A DNA stretch of 6,908 bases from Modestobacter sp. (GTDB lineage: Bacteria > Actinomycetota > Actinomycetes > Mycobacteriales > Geodermatophilaceae), in the NCBI GenBank assembly GCA_025966175.1, contig JAOPVN010000590.1:1-6908 (forward strand). Reading direction: 5' to 3'. The first letter of the stretch is position 1. Every line of letters begins with the position of its first letter. The position numbers and the translations under genes were made by a program. The notes under the pieces are model-generated. The model was given only the letters and a program-made list of their open reading frames with translations, ran no database searches and was not told the DNA's origin. This document shows positions 1 to 6,361 of the stretch, piece by piece.

Positions 1-479
1 CGGACCACCCGCTCGACACCGAAGGCGGTGTTGAGGCTGACCTCGGTCGCCACCTCGTGCGGGGTGTCGCGCCGCAGCACGCCACCGTTGCCCACGTAGG
101 GGCCCTCGGTGCCCTCGCGCACGCAGAGCATGTCGATCTCACCGGGGTCGGCCAGTGGGCTGCGCACGCCGTCGAACAGCCGGGCCGGACGCAGGTTCAC
201 GTGGTGGTCGAGCTCGAAGCGCAGCTTGAGCAGCAGCCCCCGCTCGAGGATGCCGCTGGGCACCCCGGGGTCACCCACGGCGCCGAGCAGGATCGCGTCG
301 TGCTGACGCAGCTCGTCGAGCACGGAGTCCGGGAGCAGCTCACCGGTGCGGTGCCAGCGCGCCGCTCCCAGGTCGTAGTGGGTGCTCTCGACGTCCGGGG
401 TGACCGCCGAGAGGACCTTGAGGCCCTCCGCCACCACCTCGGGACCGATGCCGTCTCCAGGGACCACTGCCAGGCGCAT
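1..479 (-). CDS. leuB: 3-isopropylmalate dehydrogenase, N-terminal part (cut by window edge)
   Basis: LeuB is a cytoplasmic enzyme that oxidatively decarboxylates (2R,3S)-3-isopropylmalate with NAD+ to give 2-oxoisocaproate, the third step of leucine synthesis. The first 159 codons are visible, and the C-terminal half lies beyond base 1. Seen in the sequence: the N-terminal GDGIGPEV motif (residues 8-15); the substrate-binding stretch LRFELDHHVNLRP (about 86-98), with arginines 80, 87 and 97 in the expected places; and VREGTEGPYVGNGG (about 120-133), which carries the fourth substrate arginine (R121). These motifs separate it from isocitrate dehydrogenase and fit the actinobacterial LeuB type. 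The ATG at 479 is chosen because the family motif begins seven residues later. There is no Shine-Dalgarno sequence before it, but a -10 hexamer lies 8 bases upstream, so the mRNA is probably leaderless. It follows the protease gene on the same strand after a 110-base gap that contains a hairpin. Nothing in the visible part looks broken. Confidence 0.95.
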   Translation of the reverse strand, partial: MRLAVVPGDGIGPEVVAEGLKVLSAVTPDVESTHYDLGAARWHRTGELLPDSVLDELRQHDAILLGAVGDPGVPSGILERGLLLKLRFELDHHVNLRPARLFDGVRSPLADPGEIDMLCVREGTEGPYVGNGGVLRRDTPHEVATEVSLNTAFGVERVV

Positions 480-487
480 GAGGCCAG

Positions 488-493
488 AGGTTA
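488..493 (-). promoter_or_regulatory. Candidate -10 element for a leaderless leuB mRNA
   Basis: On the minus strand TAACCT matches the actinobacterial -10 pattern TANNNT and ends 8 bases before the leuB ATG. A start site about 7-9 bases downstream would fall at or next to the A of the ATG, giving an mRNA with no leader. This agrees with the lack of any Shine-Dalgarno sequence in the CTGGCCTC that precedes the start. No good -35 hexamer is seen 16-18 bases upstream, which is common for such promoters. The call is inferred from motif and spacing only. Confidence 0.5.
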
Positions 494-528
494 ATGGGCG
501 CCGCATGCCGGCCGTGCACCCGCACACG

Positions 529-567
529 CCGGACGCCCCCCGCGTGGTGCTCGCGGAGGGCGTCCGG
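529..567 (-). terminator. Stem-loop after the protease gene
   Basis: The arms CCGGACGCCC (529-538) and GGGCGTCCGG (558-567) pair perfectly over 10 bp. After one C/A mismatch the stem continues for 5 bp (540-544 with 552-556), closing a 7-base loop. The hairpin begins 22 bases beyond the protease stop codon and lies upstream of the leuB promoter, which is the usual place for an intrinsic terminator. There is no U-tract, as is common in high-GC actinobacteria. It probably separates protease transcription from leuB. Confidence 0.65.
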
Positions 568-589
568 GTGGTGCGGTGCTGCTCCCGGG

Positions 590-3500
590 TCAGCCGGCGG
601 GGGCACTCCCGGCCGTCGTCGAGGTCCCCGTCGCCGTGCTGGTCGCCGGTGCCGAGCCGGTCACCGGCGCCTCCGGCTGCCCCGCCGGTTCCTCCCCGAC
701 CGGGCCTTCGGTCACCGGGCTCTCGGTCACCGGCGCCTCGGCCACCGGGCTCTCGGTCACCGGCGCCTCGGCCACCGGCGCCTCGGCCACCGGCGCCTCG
801 GTCACCGGCGACGGCGGCGCGGAGGTCCCGGCGATCGGCACGGACTGGGCACGGCCGGTGGCGGTGTCGTTCTGGTGCAGCATCACCAGCGCCCCCTTGT
901 CCCCGCCCACCGCGGTGTCGGCCGCGTAGGAGACCGGGTCCTGGGTGACGATCAGCGTCGTCCCGTCCTGTGCGGGCACCAGGACAGCCGGCTGGCCGGC
1001 CACGCTGAAGCTCAGGCCCGGGGCCAGCGGGTCGAAGCTCATCGGCGTCGGGGCCAGCTCCGGCGCACCCAGAGCGCCGAGCGTGCCGAGCTCGTCGACG
1101 GTGCCGTGGGCGCTCGTCGCCTGGACCCCGAAGCCGATCCGGCCGGTGATCAGGGGCATGACCGCCAAGGGCGCGCCGAGCACCTGGACGTCGGAATCGA
1201 ACGCGTTGGTGTCGACCGTCCCGCCGGCCACGTTGAGGAACCCGACGTAGGGGTTCCCCGCGGGCAGCAGGGTGGAGTTGCGGTCGGTGACGACGACCAG
1301 GGGCGCGTCGAACTTCGGGATCCGGGTGGTCGTGACCTTGTAGTCCCACAACCCGTCACCCGTGGCGTCGATGAGGATCGTGTAGTTGACGGCGGTCTGC
1401 GGCGAGGTGAACCGGCCGTGGGCGGAGACCCCGAAGTACAGGCCCCCGGCACCGTCGGTGGTGACCCCCGCCGTGGCGAGGTCGACCGACCGCTCGAGCT
1501 CCGACTTGTAACAGCTCGACAGCGGCTGGGTGCACCTCGGCATCTCCGGGCTGGTGCCCAGCTGCTCGAACCCGGTGGCCAGCGAGGTGTAGGAGTTCGG
1601 CGCGAACGCCGGACCGTTGGCCACCCCCTCCCCGGTCAGCGTGATCGACGAGCCGTCCGCGGCGGCCGCGGCCGTCAAGGTGGAGGACGGCTTCGGGTTG
1701 GCGTGCACCGGGACCCGCAGCGTCGGCGCCTGGGACAGCACCGGGCGCAGCACGACCCGGCCACTGGCCTCACCGAGGAACTGCCGCCCCCGCGCGGCGC
1801 CGTCGAGGGCGACGGTCGGATCCGGCGTCTTGAGCAGCTGGTCCTTGGTGGCGGTCAGGGTGACCGTCACCTGCCGGCTCTGGCCGGGCAGCAGGGTGAG
1901 CAGCGGCTGGCTCACCGAGTACCGGACGCCGGGCTGGGCGACCACCGGGTCGTACCGCACCGTGTAGATCGCGGTCTGGCGGCCGGTGTTCTGCACCGTG
2001 ATCGTCTTGGTCTCGCGCACCTGCTGCGCGGCGACCTCCACCACGCCGAAGGAGGCGGAGACGACCCCGGACCCGGCCTCGGCGTAGGCCAGCACCTGGT
2101 TGCTCAACGCTGCCACGGCGTCGATCCGGCCGGCCCCGACCCGGTTGGGCCCGTAGACGTTCCCGGTCTGGCCCTGCTGGCTGTACACGTCGTGCGCGGC
2201 GGTGTTCATCAGGTCGGCCTTGACCTGCTCGGTCGTCCAGTCCGGGTGCGCGGCGCGGATGAGCGCGGTGATCCCGGACGTGGTGGGCGTGGCCATCGAC
2301 GTTCCGGACTCAGTGACCCCCTGGCTGCCGGTGCCGACCTGCGCTGAGTAGAGCGTGACGCCGGGGGCGGCGACGTCGGGCTTGACGCCGTTCTCCTGAC
2401 GGACGCCGCGCGAGCTGAACGAGCCGACCAGGTCGACCTGCTCAGGCGCCCGGAACACCGAGGCGCTCTTGAGGCTCTGTCCGAACGTGACCGTGACCGT
2501 CTGCCCACCTGCGACGGCGCTCTTCAGGGCCGCCCCGTCGGTTGCGGTGACGAGGATGCCGGGGATCTGCGCGACGCCGGCGATGCCGACCTCGAGCAGG
2601 TCGTCATCCCCGATGATCATGAACCCGGTAGCGCCGGCGTTCACTGCGTTCGTGCCCTTGGCGGCCGAACCGCAGGTGAAGCCGTTGGCGTCGATCAGCA
2701 GGATCTTCCCCGTGGCGTAGCCGGCCGGCAGCGGCGCACAGGCATTCTCGTCACCCGCCGGGGCGGCGATGAGCGCACCGGTCACGTCGGGCTTGGTGAC
2801 CCCGCCCGCGCTGTCGGCGTAGGCGACCGAGCGCAGCCCGGGCCGGATGCCGGCGATGACGCCCGACGGCGAGGTGACCTGCCAGCCGTCGAATACCCCG
2901 TAGCCGTCGTTGCTGGCCGCGACGCCGATGCCGCGGGGCGCGTTGCCCGGCGAGCCACCGATGTCGTAGCTGTCCCCGGCGTTGCCGGCGGCGACCACGG
3001 CCACCATGCCCATCTGCATGGCGCGGTTGACGGCCATCGCGTCGGCGTCGTCCGCCAGGCCGTAGTCGGAGCCGAGCGACAGGTTGACGACGTCGAGGTG
3101 GTCGCTCGGGTCGCCGTCGCCGTTGGGGTCCAGGGCCCATTCGATGGCCTGCGTCGAGAGGTCGCTCGAACCCGCGCAGCCGAAGATCTTGAGCGCGTAG
3201 AGGTCGGCCTCGGGCGCCATGCCGGGGCCGATCCGCAGGCTCGCGGGGTCCAGGCCCGGGCCGTAGCCGCCGCGGTAGGTGGCGCCCGTCGCATCGACGC
3301 CGTAACCGGCGGCCGTGCCGGCGACGTGGGTGCCGTGGCCGTTGCAGTCCAGCGGGTTGTCGTCGGGGTGGGCGACCGGCTGGTAGGCGCCGCCGGCCGG
3401 GTCGCCGTTGTAGGTGTCACCGACGAAGTCGCGGCCACCGAGCACCTTGGCGTTCGGGAAGACCCCGGCCGGAGCCGGCTGTGCCTCGGCCGCGTGGATG

Positions 3501-4201
3501 GCCTCGTACTGCGCGACGTCGCCGGTGCCGCCGAGATCGGCGTGGGTGTAGTCGATGCCGGTGTCGATGATCCCGATCGAGACGCCCGTGCCGGTGTTGC
3601 CCAGGTCCTCCCAGGCCTGGACCGCCTTGGTCACCGTGGCGGCGCCGGCGTTGCTGACCACCTTGGGCGTGATCGGGTGCACCGCGGTGACACCGGCCAA
3701 CTGGGTGAGGGACTCGTAGTCCGCTGCGTCGGCGCGGACCGCCACGCCGGAGAGAACGGTGGTGGTGGAGTAGAGGACAGTCGCGTCGGGGACGGCGGTG
3801 GGGAGCTGGGCGATCACCTGGTCGGCGGCCGCTTCGACCTGCCCCTTGGCCGCGGTGGCGGCGGCCGCGGCGGCGGCGGGACCGGCCGGCAGGGTGTGGC
3901 TGTAGACCTGGGAGGTCGCGGGCCGGGCCAGCTCGATGAAGAACGAGGCCGGGCCGGTGTCGGGCAGCCCGGCCGGTCGCTCGCCGTCAGCACGCGCCTG
4001 GAGGTCGGACCGGACCTGCTCCAGCTGCGTCCCGGTCAGGTGGGCCCGGGCCTGTTGCACGCCCTGGCTGCCCACCTGGTCGGCAGGAGCGGCGGACGCG
4101 ATGCCGGCTCCGGCGGCCACGGTCAGGGCCGTCGCGAGGGTGACGACCCCGGTCCGGACGGCGAGCTCTCGTCGCGACGTACTCGATGTGGTCGGACCCA
4201 C
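590..4201 (-). CDS. Secreted S8 (subtilisin-family) serine protease with PA insert and Pro/Glu-rich repeat tail
   Basis: This is an extracellular endopeptidase of about 1203 aa; its natural substrate cannot be told. Numbered from the GTG at 4201, it has a signal peptide (about 1-37) and an I9-type inhibitor propeptide (about 82-177). The catalytic domain (about 203-699) carries the full triad: Asp213 in IIDTGID, His289 in GHGTHVAG and Ser635 in GTSMATP, with oxyanion Asn407 in AAGNAGD. A PA domain is inserted at about 472-572. A calcium-type loop, DPNGDGDPSD, lies at 358-367 and a second, DATGDGLWD, at 945-953. A fibronectin-III-like segment (about 704-812) is followed by a beta-rich region (about 832-1122) of a kind found in large extracellular subtilases, then a pentapeptide-repeat tail. 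All six cysteines fall in three close pairs (286/342, 488/510, 890/897), which suggests disulfides. There is no LPXTG motif or C-terminal membrane helix, so release rather than anchoring is likely. The frame stays open to a GTG at 4285 (1231 aa), but the start at 4201 has the better ribosome binding site. The gene lies between serA and leuB with its own hairpin at each end. The family call is firm; the start is less so. Confidence 0.93.
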   Translation of the reverse strand: MGPTTSSTSRRELAVRTGVVTLATALTVAAGAGIASAAPADQVGSQGVQQARAHLTGTQLEQVRSDLQARADGERPAGLPDTGPASFFIELARPATSQVYSHTLPAGPAAAAAAATAAKGQVEAAADQVIAQLPTAVPDATVLYSTTTVLSGVAVRADAADYESLTQLAGVTAVHPITPKVVSNAGAATVTKAVQAWEDLGNTGTGVSIGIIDTGIDYTHADLGGTGDVAQYEAIHAAEAQPAPAGVFPNAKVLGGRDFVGDTYNGDPAGGAYQPVAHPDDNPLDCNGHGTHVAGTAAGYGVDATGATYRGGYGPGLDPASLRIGPGMAPEADLYALKIFGCAGSSDLSTQAIEWALDPNGDGDPSDHLDVVNLSLGSDYGLADDADAMAVNRAMQMGMVAVVAAGNAGDSYDIGGSPGNAPRGIGVAASNDGYGVFDGWQVTSPSGVIAGIRPGLRSVAYADSAGGVTKPDVTGALIAAPAGDENACAPLPAGYATGKILLIDANGFTCGSAAKGTNAVNAGATGFMIIGDDDLLEVGIAGVAQIPGILVTATDGAALKSAVAGGQTVTVTFGQSLKSASVFRAPEQVDLVGSFSSRGVRQENGVKPDVAAPGVTLYSAQVGTGSQGVTESGTSMATPTTSGITALIRAAHPDWTTEQVKADLMNTAAHDVYSQQGQTGNVYGPNRVGAGRIDAVAALSNQVLAYAEAGSGVVSASFGVVEVAAQQVRETKTITVQNTGRQTAIYTVRYDPVVAQPGVRYSVSQPLLTLLPGQSRQVTVTLTATKDQLLKTPDPTVALDGAARGRQFLGEASGRVVLRPVLSQAPTLRVPVHANPKPSSTLTAAAAADGSSITLTGEGVANGPAFAPNSYTSLATGFEQLGTSPEMPRCTQPLSSCYKSELERSVDLATAGVTTDGAGGLYFGVSAHGRFTSPQTAVNYTILIDATGDGLWDYKVTTTRIPKFDAPLVVVTDRNSTLLPAGNPYVGFLNVAGGTVDTNAFDSDVQVLGAPLAVMPLITGRIGFGVQATSAHGTVDELGTLGALGAPELAPTPMSFDPLAPGLSFSVAGQPAVLVPAQDGTTLIVTQDPVSYAADTAVGGDKGALVMLHQNDTATGRAQSVPIAGTSAPPSPVTEAPVAEAPVAEAPVTESPVAEAPVTESPVTEGPVGEEPAGQPEAPVTGSAPATSTATGTSTTAGSAPAG
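689..808 (-). repeat. 15-bp tandem repeat coding for PV[TA]E[AS] pentapeptides
   Basis: Eight consecutive 15-base units near the 3' end of the protease gene encode PVTEA, PVAEA, PVAEA, PVTES, PVAEA, PVTES, PVTEG and PVGEE. Several units are identical at the DNA level: the plus-strand unit GCCACCGGCGCCTCG occurs twice in a row, and GTCACCGGCGCCTCG occurs twice separated by one variant. The run is acidic, rich in proline and alanine, and probably extended and unstructured, so it could act as a spacer or stalk. It is followed by a Thr/Ser/Ala/Gly-rich end with no anchoring motif. Such near-identical units can gain or lose copies by slippage without breaking the frame. Confidence 0.9.
4091..4201 (-). 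other. Signal peptide of the protease, possibly Tat-type
   Basis: Residues 1-37 from the GTG at 4201 form a signal peptide. The n-region contains SRRELAV (residues 9-15) and a further Arg at 16. A weakly hydrophobic, Ala/Val/Thr-rich core follows, ending in an AXA site (IASA before APADQ). The SRR-x-L pattern resembles the twin-arginine consensus SRRxFLK with Leu for Phe, and the modest hydrophobicity also fits Tat. A Sec signal with two chance arginines remains possible. Confidence 0.7.
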
Positions 4202-4206
4202 GTGCA

Positions 4207-4211
4207 CCCCT
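4207..4211 (-). promoter_or_regulatory. Ribosome binding site that decides the protease start
   Basis: AGGGG on the minus strand lies 5 bases before the GTG at 4199-4201. The upstream in-frame GTG (4283-4285) has only a weak GCGGG-like sequence before it, and using it would put about 36 extra residues ahead of the twin arginine. The site therefore favours the shorter 1203-aa protein with a normal-length signal peptide. Another GTG two codons upstream (4205-4207) overlaps the AGGGG and is an unlikely start. Confidence 0.6.
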
Positions 4212-4275
4212 GTCAGCGATTCGTACGGGAGAGCTCGCCCGGTCGCTGGGCTCGCACCCGACGCCGCGCCCGGTG

Positions 4276-4304
4276 TGTCGACCACCGCCCGCTGCGAGCG
4301 TCAA
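4276..4304 (-). promoter_or_regulatory. Weak promoter candidate for the protease
   Basis: TTGACG (4304 to 4299) is a good -35 match on the minus strand. Seventeen bases downstream is TCGACA (4281 to 4276), a poor -10 match that lacks the usual TA start and final T. If used, transcription would begin near 4269 and leave a leader of about 68 bases before the GTG at 4201, which excludes the longer start at 4285. The weak -10 could mean that an activator or an alternative sigma factor is needed, or that this is not the promoter. Confidence 0.25.
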
Positions 4305-4345
4305 CCGACTGCCAGCCAGCTTGAACGGTGGTCGTTGCCATGACC

Positions 4346-4363
4346 AACGGCCAATAGGCCGTT
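4346..4363. repeat. 18-bp inverted repeat upstream of the protease
   Basis: AACGGCC and GGCCGTT are perfect 7-bp inverted arms around a 4-base A/T centre (AATA on the plus strand). The size and the A/T-rich centre suit a dimeric DNA-binding protein, so it may be an operator for the protease gene; a small RNA hairpin is also possible. It sits about 145 bases before the preferred start codon and about 40 bases upstream of the TTGACG hexamer. No regulator gene is in the window to pair with it. Confidence 0.4.
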
Positions 4364-4541
4364 CGGAGCAGCGGGTCGAGCTGTTCGGCGCACCTGGCCC
4401 GACTGTGCTGTCTCTGTGGCCTCAGGTGTCCGTCCAGCCCCAGCAACGCGCCCGGGGGGCCGCAGACGGACCAGCAAATGACGGCAGGTGCCACGTTGCG
4501 GCAAGTCTCAAGCACCGGGAGATGACCAGCGCTGGACACGA

Positions 4542-4577
4542 CGAGGCCGCGCCGTCCAGCTGGACGGCGCGGCCTCG
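4542..4577 (-). terminator. serA terminator: 36-bp perfect palindrome
   Basis: The arm CGAGGCCGCGCCGTCCAG (4542-4559) is followed with no spacer by its exact reverse complement (4560-4577). As RNA it would fold into a stem of about 16 bp with a 4-base loop, extremely stable at this GC content. It starts 31 bases past the serA stop codon. There is no U-tract on the minus-strand side, which is usual for actinobacterial terminators. Because it is symmetric it would also stop transcription coming from the protease side. Confidence 0.85.
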
Positions 4578-4608
4578 GATCGCCGCCGGGCTGCCTCCGG
4601 CGGGCGGG

Positions 4609-6210
4609 TCAGCTGGGGGTGAGGTCCGCCGCCTGGGCCCGTCGGGCGCCGATGCGACCGGCGATGTCGGCCAGCAGCTCGCCGCTGACCGGGCTGTCGA
4701 CGGTCACCGCCATCAGCGCGTCGCCGCCCTGCGTCGTCCGGCTGACCTGGGCACCGGCGATGTTGACCCCGGCCTCGCCCAGCGCGGCACCGACCGTGCC
4801 GACGACCCCGGGGCGGTCGGCGTAGACGAAGAACAGCAGGTACCCCTCCGCGGTGAGGTCGACGTCGAAGCCGGCGACCTCGGTCAGCTTGGGCACCTGG
4901 TTCTTGCCGTAGAGCGTGCCCGACACGGTCACCTCGGTGCCGTCGGCCATCGCACCGCGCACGGTGATGAGGTTGCGGTAGTCCGGGCTCTCGGTGTTGC
5001 TGGACAGCGTCACGTCCAGACCGCGCTGGTCGGCCAGCAGCGGGGCGTTCACGTAGGTGACCGGCTCCTCCACCACGTCGGTGAAGACGCCGCGCAGCAC
5101 CGCGAGCTGGACCACCGAGACGTCGAACTCGGCGATCTTGCCCTGCACCTCCACGTGCACCGACTGGGCCAGCCCGCCGGCGAGCGAGGTGAAGACGCGC
5201 CCCAGCTTCTCCGCCAGCGGCAGACCGGGCCGCACGTCCTCGGCGACGACCCCGCCGGCCTGGACGTTGACCGCGTCAGGCACGAACTCGCCCTGCAGCG
5301 CCAGGCGGACGCTGCGGGCCACCGCGGTGCCGGCCTTGTCCTGCGCCTCGGTGGTCGAGGCGCCGAGGTGCGGGGTGACGACGACGTTCGGCAGGCCGAA
5401 CAACGGGCTGTCGGTGCACGGCTCCTTGGCGTAGACGTCGATGCCCGCGGCGCCGACCTGCCCGGACTGCAACGCGTCGACCAGCGCCGCCTCGTCGACG
5501 AGCCCACCGCGGGCGGCGTTGACGATGATCACGCCACGCTTGGTCAACGCCAGCTGCTCGGCCCCGATCAGCCCGAGCGTCTCGGGGGTCTTGGGCAGGT
5601 GGACGGTGATGAAGTCCGACTCACGCAGCAGCTCGTCCAGGGAGACCAGCCGGACGCCCAGCTGGGCCGCGCGGCCGGGCTGGATGTAGGGGTCGTAGGC
5701 GATCAGCGTGACGCCGAAGGCAGCCAGCCGCTGGGCGACCAGGACGCCGATGCGCCCCAGGCCGACGACGCCGACGGTCTTCTCGGTCACCTCGACGCCG
5801 CTGAACTTCGACCGGGCCCACTTCCCCTCGCGCAGCGAGGCGTCGGCCGCGGGGATGTGCCGGGCCGCGGCCAGCAGCAGCGCGACGGCGTGCTCGGCGG
5901 CGCTGACGATGTTGGAGGTCGGTGCGTTGACCACCAGGACCCCGCGCTCGGTCGCGGCGGCGACGTCGACGTTGTCCAGCCCGATGCCTGCCCGGGCCAC
6001 CACCTTCAGCAGCGGCGCCGCGGCCAGCGCCTCGGCGTCGATCTGGGTGGCAGAGCGGATCAGCACGGCGGACGCCTCGGCCAGTGCAGGCAGCAGAGCG
6101 CCCCGGTCGGCGCCGTCGACGTGACGGATCTCGACGTCGCTCCCCAGCACCTCCAGGACGCTGGGGGCCAGCTCTTCGGCGATCAGGACGACGGGCACGG
6201 TCGTGGTCAC
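4609..6210 (-). CDS. serA: D-3-phosphoglycerate dehydrogenase, long ACT-domain type
   Basis: SerA oxidises 3-phosphoglycerate to 3-phosphohydroxypyruvate with NAD+ in the cytoplasm, the committed step of serine synthesis. The 533-aa length matches the long form known from Mycobacterium tuberculosis. Seen in order: an N-terminal substrate-binding half with RAGIGLDNVD (73-82); the Rossmann motif GLGRIG (150-155); the catalytic residues Arg234 (NAARGG), Glu263 (AKEPCTD) and His281 (PHLGAST); an intervening allosteric substrate-binding (ASB) domain (about 318-455); and a C-terminal ACT domain (about 458-533, FVYADRPGVVG). In this family the ACT domain binds serine for feedback inhibition, and the ASB domain tunes that response. 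The GTG at 6210 is chosen because the family N-terminus (VPVVLIA) begins four residues later. No Shine-Dalgarno sequence precedes it, and a -10 hexamer 8 bases upstream points to a leaderless mRNA. It is divergent from the membrane-protein gene at 6373 and ends in a strong hairpin. All key residues are intact. Confidence 0.97.
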   Translation of the reverse strand: MTTTVPVVLIAEELAPSVLEVLGSDVEIRHVDGADRGALLPALAEASAVLIRSATQIDAEALAAAPLLKVVARAGIGLDNVDVAAATERGVLVVNAPTSNIVSAAEHAVALLLAAARHIPAADASLREGKWARSKFSGVEVTEKTVGVVGLGRIGVLVAQRLAAFGVTLIAYDPYIQPGRAAQLGVRLVSLDELLRESDFITVHLPKTPETLGLIGAEQLALTKRGVIIVNAARGGLVDEAALVDALQSGQVGAAGIDVYAKEPCTDSPLFGLPNVVVTPHLGASTTEAQDKAGTAVARSVRLALQGEFVPDAVNVQAGGVVAEDVRPGLPLAEKLGRVFTSLAGGLAQSVHVEVQGKIAEFDVSVVQLAVLRGVFTDVVEEPVTYVNAPLLADQRGLDVTLSSNTESPDYRNLITVRGAMADGTEVTVSGTLYGKNQVPKLTEVAGFDVDLTAEGYLLFFVYADRPGVVGTVGAALGEAGVNIAGAQVSRTTQGGDALMAVTVDSPVSGELLADIAGRIGARRAQAADLTPS

Positions 6211-6218
6211 GGGAGGAC

Positions 6219-6224
6219 AGCCTA
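6219..6224 (-). promoter_or_regulatory. Candidate -10 element for a leaderless serA mRNA
   Basis: TAGGCT on the minus strand fits TANNNT and ends 8 bases before the serA GTG. The intervening GTCCTCCC is the complement-like opposite of a Shine-Dalgarno sequence, so initiation on a conventional leader is unlikely. Transcription would start at or within a base or two of the GTG. A -35 box is not convincing. The spacing is the same as that seen at leuB. Confidence 0.55.
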
Positions 6225-6301
6225 GGGACGTCGTCCACGCCCTGGACCGCCGGTCTCCGCTGATCCCACTCTGTGGACGCCTCGGGCCCGGCGGGGCGTG
6301 C

Positions 6302-6331
6302 TTGCCCACCCCACTGACGACACCGCATCCT
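6302..6331 (+). promoter_or_regulatory. Weak promoter candidate for the plus-strand membrane-protein gene
   Basis: TTGCCC (6302-6307) is followed after 18 bases by CATCCT (6326-6331), which differs from TANNNT only at the first base. This would give a leader of about 35 bases containing the GGGAGGAG ribosome binding site. It lies in the 162-base gap shared with the divergent serA promoter. The match is modest and other positions cannot be excluded. Confidence 0.2.
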
Positions 6332-6361
6332 GGGCCGCAGCGCCGGTGCCGCCGGCCCCGT

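Larger units (their letters stand above)
4202..4541 (-). other. Non-coding region upstream of the protease gene
   Basis: These 340 bases separate the serA terminator from the preferred protease start. Frames crossing the region on either strand show no recognisable protein, and no RNA gene is apparent. It should hold the protease promoter. The visible candidates are a TTGACG -35-like hexamer and an 18-bp inverted repeat, both listed separately. A short palindrome, CCAGCGCTGG (4526-4535), lies next to the serA terminator. If the longer protease start at 4285 is used, the gap shrinks to about 256 bases. Confidence 0.6.

Noticed and set aside
689..808. Regular short repeats that might suggest a CRISPR array
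   Set aside because: The 15-base units are contiguous with no spacers and stay in frame inside the protease gene, so they are coding repeats.
494..2347. Long plus-strand open frame (about 617 codons) opposite the protease gene
   Set aside because: It is antisense to a protease with an intact catalytic triad, and its product is an Arg/Gly/His-rich sequence without recognisable domains. Long antisense frames are expected at this GC content.
4202..4541. Possible mobile-element remnant between serA and the protease
   Set aside because: I looked for inverted ends, target-site duplications and transposase fragments. Only a terminator palindrome and one short inverted repeat are present, with no matching copy on the other side of the protease gene.
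4186..6225. Long plus-strand open frame (about 679 codons) opposite serA
   Set aside because: It mirrors the conserved serA gene codon for codon, runs through the perfect-palindrome terminator, and gives a low-complexity Gly/Asp/Gln/Arg-rich product. It is a compositional shadow.
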